From contig CANMBS010000013.1 in assembly GCA_947496145.1 (NCBI GenBank), positions 53,842-117,841 on the forward strand: a stretch of 64,000 nucleotides of DNA, read 5' to 3'. The translations under genes and the position numbers were made by a program. The notes below the pieces were generated by a model, which had not been told where the DNA came from, made no database searches, and was given only the letters and a program-made list of their open reading frames with translations. Of the stretch, positions 37,299-47,041 are shown piece after piece (within the stretch, counting starts at the first letter, position 1; every line of letters begins with the position of its first letter). This stretch comes from an uncultured Pseudovibrio sp. (lineage in GTDB: Bacteria; Pseudomonadota; Alphaproteobacteria; Rhizobiales; Stappiaceae).

Positions 37299-37632
37299 TA
37301 TCAGCCTAGCTCCGAGTTCGTAAAGTCAGTAAAGGCTAACGCAAGCGATGGGCTGCTTTGAGGTACATGCAGCTAATTAGATGCATTAGAGTGAATATTT
37401 CTTTTAGGGTTTCACGTTTTAGTAGAATTGCATCTCTCCTCCTTCAGAGCTTCTGGCAGTGAGGGCCAGAAGGTGGAGGTTTACCGTTCAAGATATCAAC
37501 CACTCACCTCGCTTAATTATGGAATTATTTCATATTATTCAAATTGATGCGATAATTTATTCGCGCACGGACACTTCTAATCCCCGCAGGAGATCAGCTT
37601 AGGTTGCGGTTAAATATAGGGTGTTTGTGGAT
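37299..37632. other. Non-coding gap with an extended stem-loop
   Basis: This 334-nt gap separates fpr and the EAL gene, both leftward. CTTCTGGC (37450-37457) pairs with GCCAGAAG (37465-37472), and the flanking CCTCC (37438-37442) and GGAGG (37475-37479) extend the structure. There is no U-run, so it may be an RNA structure rather than a terminator. The rest is AT-rich with no ORF of note. Confidence 0.35.
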
Positions 37633-39267
37633 TTATGCCTGTTCTTCATCGGCGGCTTGTTCTAAGGACTTACGCATTTCCTCAAGAGAGCGAACCGGAT
37701 TTGCTCGGTCAGAGAAAATATCCTCGGCGAACTCCAGATACTTTCGTGCGGAAAGTGGTCTGGAGAAGATGTAGCCTTGCGCTGAGGAAACGCCCAGCTC
37801 GCGAAGGAGAGCGATCTGCTCATACTTTTCAACGCCCTCTGCGATAATGCCCATGTTCATGGTATCAGCCAGTTCTGCAATCGCATCCACGAGCCTGAAT
37901 GCATTTTCTTCGCGCCCCAAAGGATCAATGAACATTTTGTCGATCTTTACGATGTCCATGCCCAGCTTTTGCAGGTAGGCCAGACCACCGTGACCTGTTC
38001 CCACATCATCTAAAGCAACGCGAATGCCGTGAGCTTGCAGCTCAGCGATAATTTTTCTGGCCAGATCAATATCTTCAAGCGGCTGGCGTTCGGTGACTTC
38101 CATGACCACCTGATTAAGTGCAATGGCTGACCCTTCGTAGATATCAAGAATGTCATCAACAACAGACCGGTCATTAAAGTGACCAGCAAACAGATTAACC
38201 GAGACTTTCAGTTCAGGGTGTCTGGAATAGAGCTCTCCCAGATCCTCAATGGACTGGCGCATGATGCTGCGTGTCATCTCGAAGATATGGCCGGAGGTTT
38301 CTGCATAGGTCATGAACTGACCCGGCGAGATCACCTTTCCATTGGGAAGCTGCCATCTCATCAGCATTTCACAGCCGCGCAGTTCCCCGGTCTCAATATC
38401 CACCACAGGCTGATAATAGGGAATGAACTCATTGTTGCGGATGGATGCAACGAAATCGTCCTCAGCATCCTTCTCCGGTTTCCAGGAGAGCCAGACACCA
38501 AGAGTTATCAGGAAAATTGCAACTCCTGAACATGCGATCACGGCTATGATCTTGAGTTCTCTTACGAGGCTCATGACTGCATCCATATCACTTCTGACCA
38601 TAACACTGATCGGATAGATATTAGACCCGGCAAATTCCTCGATATAGTTTGACCCCATGATCACGGGGTGGCTTGGATTAGTGACCGGGTTTACCCAGAC
38701 ATGATCTCGTCCTAAGCGAACTTCAATCTCCGAAGCGCTGCGCAGATAATCGGGTCCGGGCTCAATTGCCAGAATACTCGGTGAAATATTGGCAACCAGT
38801 CGCCAGCCATTTTTGAGCTTCCAGGATACCAGCGCCGTACGAACCCCCTGATATTCTGCCCAGGACATTGCAATCCCGACCCTCGGAGCGTCTGGCTGCA
38901 AGGCTGGCAAGATGCTCGACCCGGGATTGAGCTGGGAGGGCACATAGCACATGGGCACACCACGCGGATCAACGATTCCAATGGCGTTGATGACCGGATT
39001 TTGCGCAAGTGTCTTTTCAAACTCTGCCTGATTTTGTCTGGTACAGGACGTCAGCCCCTTAACCTGCATCTGGCGCAGGCCTTCTACCACATCCGAAATT
39101 GCGGTTTCACTGCGGGTGATGTAGCGATCAGCGATCGCACCCATCTCATTGCGTGCCTGATGCACCGCAAAGTTCTCAAGGATCATATTGCCGATAAGCA
39201 ACGGCAGTAATGATAGTCCCAGAGCAACCAAAATTGCGCGGACAAATACGAAATAATGGCGAGACAC
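37633..39267 (-). CDS. Membrane EAL-domain c-di-GMP phosphodiesterase with periplasmic sensor
   Basis: The protein (about 544 residues) likely hydrolyses c-di-GMP. It has an N-terminal membrane helix, a periplasmic domain of about 200 residues containing LTSCTR and a second cysteine in VPMCYV (reminiscent of CSS-motif sensors such as Rtn, which respond to periplasmic redox state), a second membrane helix, and a C-terminal EAL domain. The signature glutamate is in GCEMLMR rather than EALLR; the other catalytic residues are there (SVNLF, VMEVTER, ALDDVGTG, VKIDK, AEGVEK, AQGYIFSRP). I choose the GTG at 39267, behind AGGG, over the TTG at 39300; this is uncertain. Confidence 0.85.
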   Translation of the reverse strand: MSRHYFVFVRAILVALGLSLLPLLIGNMILENFAVHQARNEMGAIADRYITRSETAISDVVEGLRQMQVKGLTSCTRQNQAEFEKTLAQNPVINAIGIVDPRGVPMCYVPSQLNPGSSILPALQPDAPRVGIAMSWAEYQGVRTALVSWKLKNGWRLVANISPSILAIEPGPDYLRSASEIEVRLGRDHVWVNPVTNPSHPVIMGSNYIEEFAGSNIYPISVMVRSDMDAVMSLVRELKIIAVIACSGVAIFLITLGVWLSWKPEKDAEDDFVASIRNNEFIPYYQPVVDIETGELRGCEMLMRWQLPNGKVISPGQFMTYAETSGHIFEMTRSIMRQSIEDLGELYSRHPELKVSVNLFAGHFNDRSVVDDILDIYEGSAIALNQVVMEVTERQPLEDIDLARKIIAELQAHGIRVALDDVGTGHGGLAYLQKLGMDIVKIDKMFIDPLGREENAFRLVDAIAELADTMNMGIIAEGVEKYEQIALLRELGVSSAQGYIFSRPLSARKYLEFAEDIFSDRANPVRSLEEMRKSLEQAADEEQA

Positions 39268-39498
39268 AGCAACGACCCTAAGAATACAGTTTTCGTCCAA
39301 TCAATTCTATGGGTAACGTGGATACAAATCGGTTAAAATTATTCAAATGCCTCAAACCATCCCCAGATGCTTTTTGCATGAATAGAGAGGAGCAGACACT
39401 TCCTCCGGAATTTTATGTTGTAAAATACACGTGGCCCTAACTTTCATTGTGCCAGATTGCTTTGCAGACGTCACTTTGTAGCAAGACCGGAGTGAAAG

Positions 39499-40693
39499 AT
39501 GGAAGTTGTCGCAATCAGCCTGAAACGAGCATCTATCGTCTTTTTGGGGGCGTTTATTTTTCTGATTGCCGTTGTGAGGTCAGGAGCAACCCAACCCGTC
39601 TCAGATAATCCGGTTGCACAGGCATTTTTTGAGAACCTTGAGGAGCGTGGGTTATCCCTAACCAGAGCTGGTCCAATTCACGCTGATGGTGATGTTTTAA
39701 AAAATAGAAGGCCTTGAAGGCCATCTGCGCGACAACCCGGAGAAGCGTTTCGAAGTGAATGATCTGGCATTTGCACAGGCGAACGTGAACAGCGTTGGCC
39801 GTATCTTCATTGGTGCATTTGCTGCCTCAAAACTTCAAATCATTGAGCCTGACTTTCAGTTCACCGCAGAAAAAATCGCAATCACCGACCTTTATCTGCC
39901 AGGCATTTCAAGGAGGAGTAACTCCGCATCAGAACTAGCCAGCTCGCTTTATACTTCAGCAGAGATGCTGGGACTGGTGTTTCAAGATCGTCACACCGGA
40001 CAATCGCTTCCTATAGAGCGCTTCACTGTTACGTTTGATAGTGACAACGATGACTTTCCGATTTCTGCAAGTATTCAGGTAAGTAATATCGTCCTGAGCC
40101 AGTCCATGTTTCCCCCCAGTCAGCAGTCTCTGCTTGACGGGTTGGGGTTAAGGCAGGTGGAAGCAAACATTAATTTTGAAGGTGTGTGGGATGGTGAACT
40201 CGGTGCCGTTAACATTCCAACTGCCGAAGTCGCTCTGAAAAACTTATTCACCCTACAATTGTCGCTGGAACTTAACGGGCTGACAGATACGGTTGTCGAT
40301 CAAAGCTTCGAACTGGCCAGCAAGGATAATGTAATTGCTCTTGATCTGTTGCAAGGTGTTGCGATCTCCAATCTCACACTCTCTCTTATTGATGAAGGCG
40401 GTCTGGATCAAATGATCATACAGCAAGCGAGGCTGAACGGATTATCTCGCCGTGCCTATGTAAAGCAACTGACAGAAAAAGCTGAAAGGCAATTTAAGCA
40501 GATTCCAGAGAGAAGCAAACAACTGGAGTTTACAGAAGCTCTTTATAGTTTTTTGCAAAATCCTGAGAGTATTAGCCTTTCAGTTGCTCCCAGGTCACCC
40601 GTAAATACCGCACAAATCCTTGGGGTAACTGCCTTATCGCCACTTTCACTCGTTTCTTTGCTTGGCATAACCATGGAAGCAAATGTAGACTAG
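39499..40693 (+). pseudogene. Exported beta-rich protein gene, broken by a frameshift in an A6 run
   Basis: The first frame (39499-39717) encodes a signal peptide and 40 further residues, ending ...GDVLKNRRP. The continuation lies in another frame: dropping one A of the run at 39699-39704 gives GDVLKIEGLEGHLRDNPEKR and joins smoothly to the ORF ending at 40693, restoring a protein of about 397 residues. The C-terminal part (SFLQNPESISLSV, then QILGVTALSPLSL) resembles the end of the next gene product, so they are paralogues. The lesion could be a real mutation, an assembly error or transcript slippage. Function is unknown; an exported protein made of repeated beta segments is all that can be said. 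Confidence 0.7.
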
Positions 40694-40729
40694 ACGAGAA
40701 CCGTCCACTGATAATAACAGGTTTGATTA

Positions 40730-42850
40730 ATGCCTTTAAAACGCTTCAAACGACAAAGTCTTTTTGCTGTTTCAATCGCAGCTTTAAGTCTTTCCGCTCA
40801 CCCTGCACTTTCCAGCCCTGCTTCCGACCTGATTGATAAATACAATGACTGGTACCTCGCCAGCGGCTTTGAAACTGCGGCTTACGAAGAAGTTATTGAA
40901 ACTGGCGATACAACAGAGATCCGCAATTACAACGTTGCTGGTGTCTTCACGATCACCGATGATGATGGCAAGCCTGAATTCTCATTTTATGCTGACATCA
41001 ATATCCCTCAAATGATTTTTACCGGCTCTGAGGTAAACGGCGACGTCTATTCCTATGACAGCATGGTGGTCGATACCGCCAACTTTACATTTGGTGCACT
41101 TGACGATGAGAATACGCCCAAGGATATGAGCGCAATCGCTTCAATGACACCCCTTGGAACTTTATCAGGCACCATGAGTGATTATCATGTGTCTGGCTAC
41201 AGTGAAAAATGGGCAGATCATCCGGCTTTGAGCCAAGACATGACGCAGGAAGCCATTTTTCGGCTATTGGGTATGACTTTGAACCAAAGCTACGGTAGCT
41301 CTTCTATCGCCAAGTTTGTCAGTACAGTCAAAGTCGGTGAGCATACGCTCACGGAAAGCACATCAACCGGATTTAAAACCGGCTCCATTAAAGATGGGGT
41401 CATCGAACACATAAGTGTCGATAATTACGACACAAAGAACACCTTGTTCATAAGCGCAGAAAATGCGGACAAGAGCGTTTCTCGCAGCACGACAACATCC
41501 TATGAGAATGTTCTGATAAAAGCGTTGGATTTACGTCCGATTCTTGCCCTCTTTAAGATCGCAGATGCGCCGACACCTAACTATATTGGCAGCTATTATA
41601 CAGAAAACCTGCGTTTGGAGACGGTTGTGAATGAAGCTGAAGCCTACGAGCCATTTGGCCTGCTTAAGGTATCAGCGGCATCAACGTTTGCCAAAGATCT
41701 TGCGATTGAAGGTGGCGATGGATTGAAGCTCATCTCCATTTTCAACGAATTGAAATCCAATCCTGAAAAAAAAGAGGAAGCCCTTCTTTCTGAGCTGTTT
41801 GGTGCAATTGGCGACTATCGGCTGGGTTATGGCGATATAAAGAACCTAGAAGTCAAATCATGGAGCCCAGTCAGAGCGAAACGTATCAATGAAGTTGATC
41901 CGAGTTTTGAAATGTCCCTTGAGACTACCGCAATCCATGATTTTTCTCTGAGTAGCATCGGTAGGATTACTTTTGAGAACTTACATGGAGCGGTTGAGGG
42001 TGACGACGCTATTTTTGATGTTGGCAGCTTTGAACTGGCAGATGTGGCCTGGCCAGAGCTGAGCAGCCTAGTTGAAAAAGTCATGCTTGCTAAAAGCAAT
42101 CCTCAAGCTGCGTTGGACCTGATCCCGACAGTTGGCAAACTCTCCATCAAAAACGTTGAGGCTAACTCCAAAGATCTTAACTCTCCGATTTCACTGGATA
42201 ACTTTACTATAGAGATGAGTGATCATATCGGTCCGATCCCTACAAAAATCTCCGAGGTTATCAGTGGTCTACGCTATGATGCTGCCTTGATCCCTGATCC
42301 TATGTTTGCAGGTGTTTTTGAACGCCTTGGCATAGAACGTGTCGAAATCAATGACAGCATTAAGATCCACTGGGATGAAACTACGCAGGACCTGTCGCTG
42401 GAGGAACTGGAATTTGAGCTGAAGAGTGGTTTGACGGTAAGAGCTAACCTTCATCTGGGCAACATTCCGCGCACGGTCTTTAAAAATCCGTTTGAAGCAG
42501 AAGCTGCAATTGCTCTTGCAACCTTCAAAAGTGCTGAGTATGAAATCCTGAATGCTCCTCTCATAAGCGAGCTACTTGCTGTTCAGGCGGAGCAGGCTGG
42601 CGTTCCAGCTGAAATGCTTGCTTCCATGCTGATTGATGGATCAGTTCAGGAAACTGGCCCGATTGCACAAACAGACTTTGCCAAAGAACTGGCAGCATCA
42701 ACGAAGAGCTTTGCAGTGAATCCAACCAGCATTCGTGTGACTTTCAATCCGGCTGACCCTGTTCCACTTATGCAGCTTGGCGGTATGGCAGCTCTTGCAC
42801 CTGAAACGCTTCCCGAGATGCTGGGTGCTAAAGTGGACTACAGCGAATAA
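40730..42850 (+). CDS. Large exported protein of unknown function, paralogue of the preceding gene
   Basis: This 706-residue protein starts with a signal peptide (cleavage near ALSSPAS) and has no further membrane segment. It is acidic, lacks cysteine, and consists of successive segments of similar look (for example FENLHGAVEGDDAIFDVGSF and KISEVISGLRYDAALIP), suggesting a repetitive beta structure. Its C-terminus (SFAVNPTSIRVTF, GGMAALAPETLPEML) is like that of the broken gene 37 nt upstream, with which it probably forms an operon. I do not recognise the family. A periplasmic or surface role is inferred from export only. Confidence 0.75.
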   Translation: MPLKRFKRQSLFAVSIAALSLSAHPALSSPASDLIDKYNDWYLASGFETAAYEEVIETGDTTEIRNYNVAGVFTITDDDGKPEFSFYADINIPQMIFTGSEVNGDVYSYDSMVVDTANFTFGALDDENTPKDMSAIASMTPLGTLSGTMSDYHVSGYSEKWADHPALSQDMTQEAIFRLLGMTLNQSYGSSSIAKFVSTVKVGEHTLTESTSTGFKTGSIKDGVIEHISVDNYDTKNTLFISAENADKSVSRSTTTSYENVLIKALDLRPILALFKIADAPTPNYIGSYYTENLRLETVVNEAEAYEPFGLLKVSAASTFAKDLAIEGGDGLKLISIFNELKSNPEKKEEALLSELFGAIGDYRLGYGDIKNLEVKSWSPVRAKRINEVDPSFEMSLETTAIHDFSLSSIGRITFENLHGAVEGDDAIFDVGSFELADVAWPELSSLVEKVMLAKSNPQAALDLIPTVGKLSIKNVEANSKDLNSPISLDNFTIEMSDHIGPIPTKISEVISGLRYDAALIPDPMFAGVFERLGIERVEINDSIKIHWDETTQDLSLEELEFELKSGLTVRANLHLGNIPRTVFKNPFEAEAAIALATFKSAEYEILNAPLISELLAVQAEQAGVPAEMLASMLIDGSVQETGPIAQTDFAKELAASTKSFAVNPTSIRVTFNPADPVPLMQLGGMAALAPETLPEMLGAKVDYSE

Positions 42851-42872
42851 AGCAACCAACTGACAGAACAAT

Positions 42873-42910
42873 AAAAGCCGCTGCGACATACCCTGTCACA
42901 GCGGCTTTTT
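42873..42910. terminator. Bidirectional rho-independent terminator
   Basis: AAAAGCCGCTG (42873-42883) pairs with CAGCGGCTTTT (42899-42909), an 11-bp stem with a further GACA/TGTC inside. A-runs and T-runs flank it on both sides, fitting termination of both the exported-protein operon and the convergent ABC exporter gene. Confidence 0.85.
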
Positions 42911-42941
42911 GATTTTAATTATGAGAAATACACCCTCAACT

Positions 42942-44747
42942 CTACTTTAAAGCCTTGGTGTCCTTGTCATTTTCATTGCTGCTTGTGAACTGGAGCTCAC
43001 ATAAATGGCGGTAATAGCCATCCATCTCGTAAAGCTGGTTGTGCGTACCGCTTTCCAGAAGCTTGCCGTGTGAGAGGACATGGATCGTGTCTGCATCACG
43101 CACTGTTGCCAGACGGTGTGCTATCACCAGCGTAGTCCGTCCCTTCATCAGACGAGTGAGCGCAGAATGGACTTTGCTTTCAGATTCAGCATCCAATGCA
43201 GATGTGGCTTCATCCAGCAGCAAAATTGGCGCGTCTGATAGCATGGCACGGGCAATAGCCAGACGTTGACGCTGCCCACCAGACAAGCGTGTTCCGCCCT
43301 CACCAGCCCGACTTTCATACCCCTGTTCCATCTTCTCAATGAACTCATGAGCATTCGCATTTTTCGCTGCGGCTATAATTTCATCGTCAGTTGCGTCTGG
43401 TCTGCCAATCAGAATATTTTCTCTGATTGTTCGATCAAACAGGAATGTGTCTTGCGTAACAATAGCGAGTTTGGAACGCAGGCTTTCCATATTAAAATGA
43501 CGAATGTCCTGATCATCAATCAGCACTTCTCCCTTGTCGATTTCATAAAACCGCTCAATAAGAGAAAAGACTGTCGACTTACCGGCACCAGATGCACCTA
43601 CAAGTGCTGTTACTTCACCCGGCTTTGCCACTAAACTCAGGCCATTGAGTGCTTTGTTTTCACCGTAATCAAATTCAACACCTTTAAACTCGATGTGGCC
43701 TGCTGTGACTTTAAGATCTGGTTTTTCGGCAGTTTTCGCGTTTTCTTCCGGCATATCCAGAAGCTCATACATCAACCGCACACCAACCAGTCGCGTGTTC
43801 AGATTTACCTGAAAACGAGCCAATCGCTTTATCGGTTCGTAGGCAAGCAGAAGTGCTGTGATAAAGGCGAAAAATGCCCCAGGATCCTGCCCCAATGCAA
43901 TCACACTGTAGCCGCCATAAAGGATGATGACAGCGATAGCGATGCCGCCCAGAGTTTCCATCAATGGTGAGGTTCGGGCTTGTAGCTTAGCGATTTTATT
44001 GGATTGCACCTCAACATCGCCTACTGCACTTTTCATGGCAGAGTGCATGTTGCTTTCATAATTGAACGACTTAACAACACGAATGCCGAGTGCCATTTCC
44101 TTGACCAGGGACAGGATCATGGTTTGTGAGACAAACTGGCTCTTAGCGATTTTCTTCACCCGCCGCACGAGTTTAGAAACTGCATAGACTGCCGGAGGCA
44201 TAATTGTCATGGAGATGAGGGAAAGCAGCGGGTTCTGCCAGATCATCACAGTGACCAGACCGATCACAGACATCACATCACGACCCGCTGACAATACGAT
44301 CAGGTCCATCACACTGCGCGCTGCACCGGTGTTATGGCTAAAGCGGGTTGCCAGATCGCCAAAGGTTGTGTGATCGAAATATCTGACACCCAACCGGGTG
44401 ACTTTTTCGAACATATCGCGCTGAAGCTTAGCAATGATGGAATTGCCAATTTTACTTAGCACGATAGTTTGCGCATAGGTTGCAAAACCTTTGGTCAGGA
44501 AGATTGTCACAACGGCTGCTGAGATCACATAGACCATGGTGATATCACGATCAATAAAGACCTGATTGATCACGTTTTTCATAATTGCAGCGCTCGCAGC
44601 ACCAGCGGCGGCGGCGATTATCATGAACCCGAAGGCAATCATGTATTGATATTTATACTGCCCGAAGTTTTCTTTCAGAAGGCGACGGATAAGGGCTGGT
44701 GCGCCCTCCTCATCTGCGAACAGCTTTTTGCTTATGGCGTCAAACAC
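42942..44747 (-). CDS. ABC exporter, fused membrane and ATPase domains (MsbA-like)
   Basis: This 601-residue half-transporter dimerises to flip a lipid or export a drug across the inner membrane. The first 330 residues hold six membrane helices; the ATPase follows with Walker A GASGAGKST (about residue 388), signature LSGGQRQR, Walker B ILLLDEATSALD and His in VIAHRL. Similarity to MsbA (lipid A-core flippase) is general, and many alphaproteobacteria have several such exporters, so I do not assign the name. It is a single gene ending in a strong terminator; aspS lies upstream behind a 213-nt gap. Confidence 0.9.
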   Translation of the reverse strand: MFDAISKKLFADEEGAPALIRRLLKENFGQYKYQYMIAFGFMIIAAAAGAASAAIMKNVINQVFIDRDITMVYVISAAVVTIFLTKGFATYAQTIVLSKIGNSIIAKLQRDMFEKVTRLGVRYFDHTTFGDLATRFSHNTGAARSVMDLIVLSAGRDVMSVIGLVTVMIWQNPLLSLISMTIMPPAVYAVSKLVRRVKKIAKSQFVSQTMILSLVKEMALGIRVVKSFNYESNMHSAMKSAVGDVEVQSNKIAKLQARTSPLMETLGGIAIAVIILYGGYSVIALGQDPGAFFAFITALLLAYEPIKRLARFQVNLNTRLVGVRLMYELLDMPEENAKTAEKPDLKVTAGHIEFKGVEFDYGENKALNGLSLVAKPGEVTALVGASGAGKSTVFSLIERFYEIDKGEVLIDDQDIRHFNMESLRSKLAIVTQDTFLFDRTIRENILIGRPDATDDEIIAAAKNANAHEFIEKMEQGYESRAGEGGTRLSGGQRQRLAIARAMLSDAPILLLDEATSALDAESESKVHSALTRLMKGRTTLVIAHRLATVRDADTIHVLSHGKLLESGTHNQLYEMDGYYRHLCELQFTSSNENDKDTKALK

Positions 44748-44868
44748 CTATAACCCTCAGCTTTTTAAAGCGACACTCACTGCAACCACATAAACATTGT
44801 GCGTAGGTGCGGCCTTGAAAGCCACAGCTGCATTTCATGAGGTCGCTCATTTGCTACCGGTAGAAAAC

Positions 44869-44903
44869 GGAGGGGCGACCGTATACCTACGACCGCCCCC
44901 TCC
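44869..44903 (-). terminator. GC-rich stem-loop after aspS
   Basis: GGAGGGGCG (44869-44877) pairs with CGCCCCCTCC (44894-44903) with one bulged base. It lies 58 nt past the aspS stop. On the minus strand it is followed by GTTTTC, so it is a plausible aspS terminator. Confidence 0.55.
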
Positions 44904-44960
44904 ATGAGATTTATAACATTATGGCATGAATCGCCATACCTGCTTTTCTGCCAGCGATCC

Positions 44961-46745
44961 TTATGCTTCTGGCAGATTCAGGCGGACATGCAGATCACGC
45001 AGCTGTGCCGGGAACACATTGCTTGGTGCGCCCATCATCAGGTCCTGTGCCTGCTGGTTCATTGGGAACAGGGTCACTTCACGCAGGTTCTTCGCGCCAA
45101 CCAGCAGCATCACGATGCGATCTACACCAGCAGCCATGCCACCGTGCGGAGGGGCACCGTATTGGAATGCGCGGAACATACCACCGAATTTTTCTTCCAG
45201 CAGGCTTTCGTCATAACCAGCGATCTCAAACGCTTTCTTCATGACCTCTACCTGGTGGTTACGGATTGCACCAGAGCCGATTTCGTAGCCGTTACAAACA
45301 ATGTCGTACTGATAGGCGTTCAGCTCCAGCGGATCGGTGTTTTCCAGACCGTCCAGTCCGCCTTCCGGCATGGAGAACGGGTTGTGAGAGAAGTCAACTT
45401 TCTTGTTTTCTTCATCCCATTCGTACATTGGGAAGTCTACGATCCAGCAGAGTGCGAACTGCTCTTCGTCGATCAGGTTCAGCTCTTCTGCTGCACGGGT
45501 GCGTGCTTTACCAGCAAAGTCAGCGAACTTTTTAGGATCGCCAGCAGCGAAGAAGACTGCATCGCCCGCATCCAGACCAAGCTGGGTGCGAACTGCTTCG
45601 GTGCGCTCTGCGCCGATGTTTTTCGCAATTGGACCAGCGCCTGCGATTGTATCTTCTTCTTTACGGAAGAAAATATAACCCAAACCTGGCTGACCTTCGC
45701 TCTGCGCCCATGAGTTCATGCGGTCACAAAATGCACGAGAGCCGCCCTTAGGAGCTGGGATTGCCCAGACCTGAACCTTTGGATCGCTCTCGATCATGCG
45801 TGCGAAGACTTTGAAACCCGAGCCAGCAAAGTGTTCGGTTACTTCCTGCATTTCGATCGGGTTACGCAGGTCAGGCTTGTCGGAGCCGTACTTGCGGATC
45901 GCTTCTGCATACGGAATGCGTGGGAATTCTTTGGTGACAGGTTTGCCTTCGGAGAACTCTTCAAACACACCACGGATCACAGGTTCCATAGTGGTCAGCA
46001 CGTCTTCCTGAGTGACGAAGCTCATTTCCACGTCGAGCTGGTAGAACTCGCCCGGCAGGCGGTCTGCGCGTGGGTCTTCATCACGGAAGCAGGGTGCGAT
46101 CTGGAAGTATTTATCGAAGCCAGACATCATAAGCAGCTGCTTGAACTGCTGAGGTGCCTGTGGCAGTGCGTAGAACTTGCCCGGGTGAATACGAGATGGC
46201 ACCAGGAAGTCGCGAGCACCTTCTGGGGAAGAGGCTGTTAGAATTGGTGTCTGGAACTCGTTGAACTCAGCATCGTTCATGCGCTTGCGCATGGAGTTGA
46301 TGATCTTGGTACGAGTCATCAGGTTTGCATGCAACGTGTCGCGGCGCAGGTCAAGGAAGCGATACTTCAAACGAATATCTTCTGGGTATTCCAGTTCACC
46401 GAATACTGGCAGAGGTAGTTCCAGAGAGTCGCCGAGAACTTCCATGTCACGGATGAAGATTTCAACTTCACCGGTACCAAGGCTTTCGTTGATGGTGTCA
46501 TCAGAGCGTTTTTTTACTTCGCCGTCGATGCGAATGCACCATTCGGAGCGCACGGTCTCAGCCATTTTGAAGGCTGCGGAGTCAGGGTCGACAACACACT
46601 GCGTAATTCCGTAGTGGTCGCGCAAGTCGATGAACAGCAGGCCGCCGTGATCGCGTACACGGTGTACCCAGCCAGAAAGGCGAGTGGTTTCACCCACATT
46701 GTTTGCCCGCAGTTCTCCGCAGGTATGGCTTCGATAACGATGCAT
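44961..46745 (-). CDS. aspS: Aspartyl-tRNA synthetase
   Basis: AspRS charges tRNA-Asp and possibly tRNA-Asn. The ATG at 46745 follows GAGG by 6 nt and gives 594 residues, the usual bacterial length; the frame open to 46799 has no such site. It has the N-terminal anticodon-binding OB fold ([21 protein letters not shown]), motif 2 [19 protein letters not shown], the bacterial GAD insertion in the middle, and motif 3 [13 protein letters not shown]. Whether it is discriminating cannot be read from sequence. It is divergent from rnd, as in other rhizobial genomes. Confidence 0.97.
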   Translation of the reverse strand: MHRYRSHTCGELRANNVGETTRLSGWVHRVRDHGGLLFIDLRDHYGITQCVVDPDSAAFKMAETVRSEWCIRIDGEVKKRSDDTINESLGTGEVEIFIRDMEVLGDSLELPLPVFGELEYPEDIRLKYRFLDLRRDTLHANLMTRTKIINSMRKRMNDAEFNEFQTPILTASSPEGARDFLVPSRIHPGKFYALPQAPQQFKQLLMMSGFDKYFQIAPCFRDEDPRADRLPGEFYQLDVEMSFVTQEDVLTTMEPVIRGVFEEFSEGKPVTKEFPRIPYAEAIRKYGSDKPDLRNPIEMQEVTEHFAGSGFKVFARMIESDPKVQVWAIPAPKGGSRAFCDRMNSWAQSEGQPGLGYIFFRKEEDTIAGAGPIAKNIGAERTEAVRTQLGLDAGDAVFFAAGDPKKFADFAGKARTRAAEELNLIDEEQFALCWIVDFPMYEWDEENKKVDFSHNPFSMPEGGLDGLENTDPLELNAYQYDIVCNGYEIGSGAIRNHQVEVMKKAFEIAGYDESLLEEKFGGMFRAFQYGAPPHGGMAAGVDRIVMLLVGAKNLREVTLFPMNQQAQDLMMGAPSNVFPAQLRDLHVRLNLPEA

Positions 46746-47041
46746 AGCGTCCTCAGTGGTAGTCTTGTGAATCATGTCATTCAAAACGGGTTGACCCATT
46801 CAAAAGGTCATCCGGCTGGAAAAGACATGTCAGAGGACCAAAGTCAAGTAAGACTGCAACATTGGCGCGGTTTCTTGCGCACATTTCCCGAGTTTCCTTT
46901 ACCTACGTGGAATTCGCTGCAGTCTGGTTGCGACGGTTTGATGCAATCAACGCAAAAAACGGTAATTACAACCACTTGACCCCAAAACAAGAAACTTAGA
47001 TAGGGACAACGCTGTTTGCTTGCGCTATAGACTTTGTCACC

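Noticed and set aside
39690..39710. Programmed -1 frameshift at the TTTTAAA slippery heptamer
   Set aside because: The heptamer is in the right phase, but a -1 shift leads to a TAG two codons later; the downstream frame is reached only by +1 (or loss of one A), so an indel or slippage is the better explanation.
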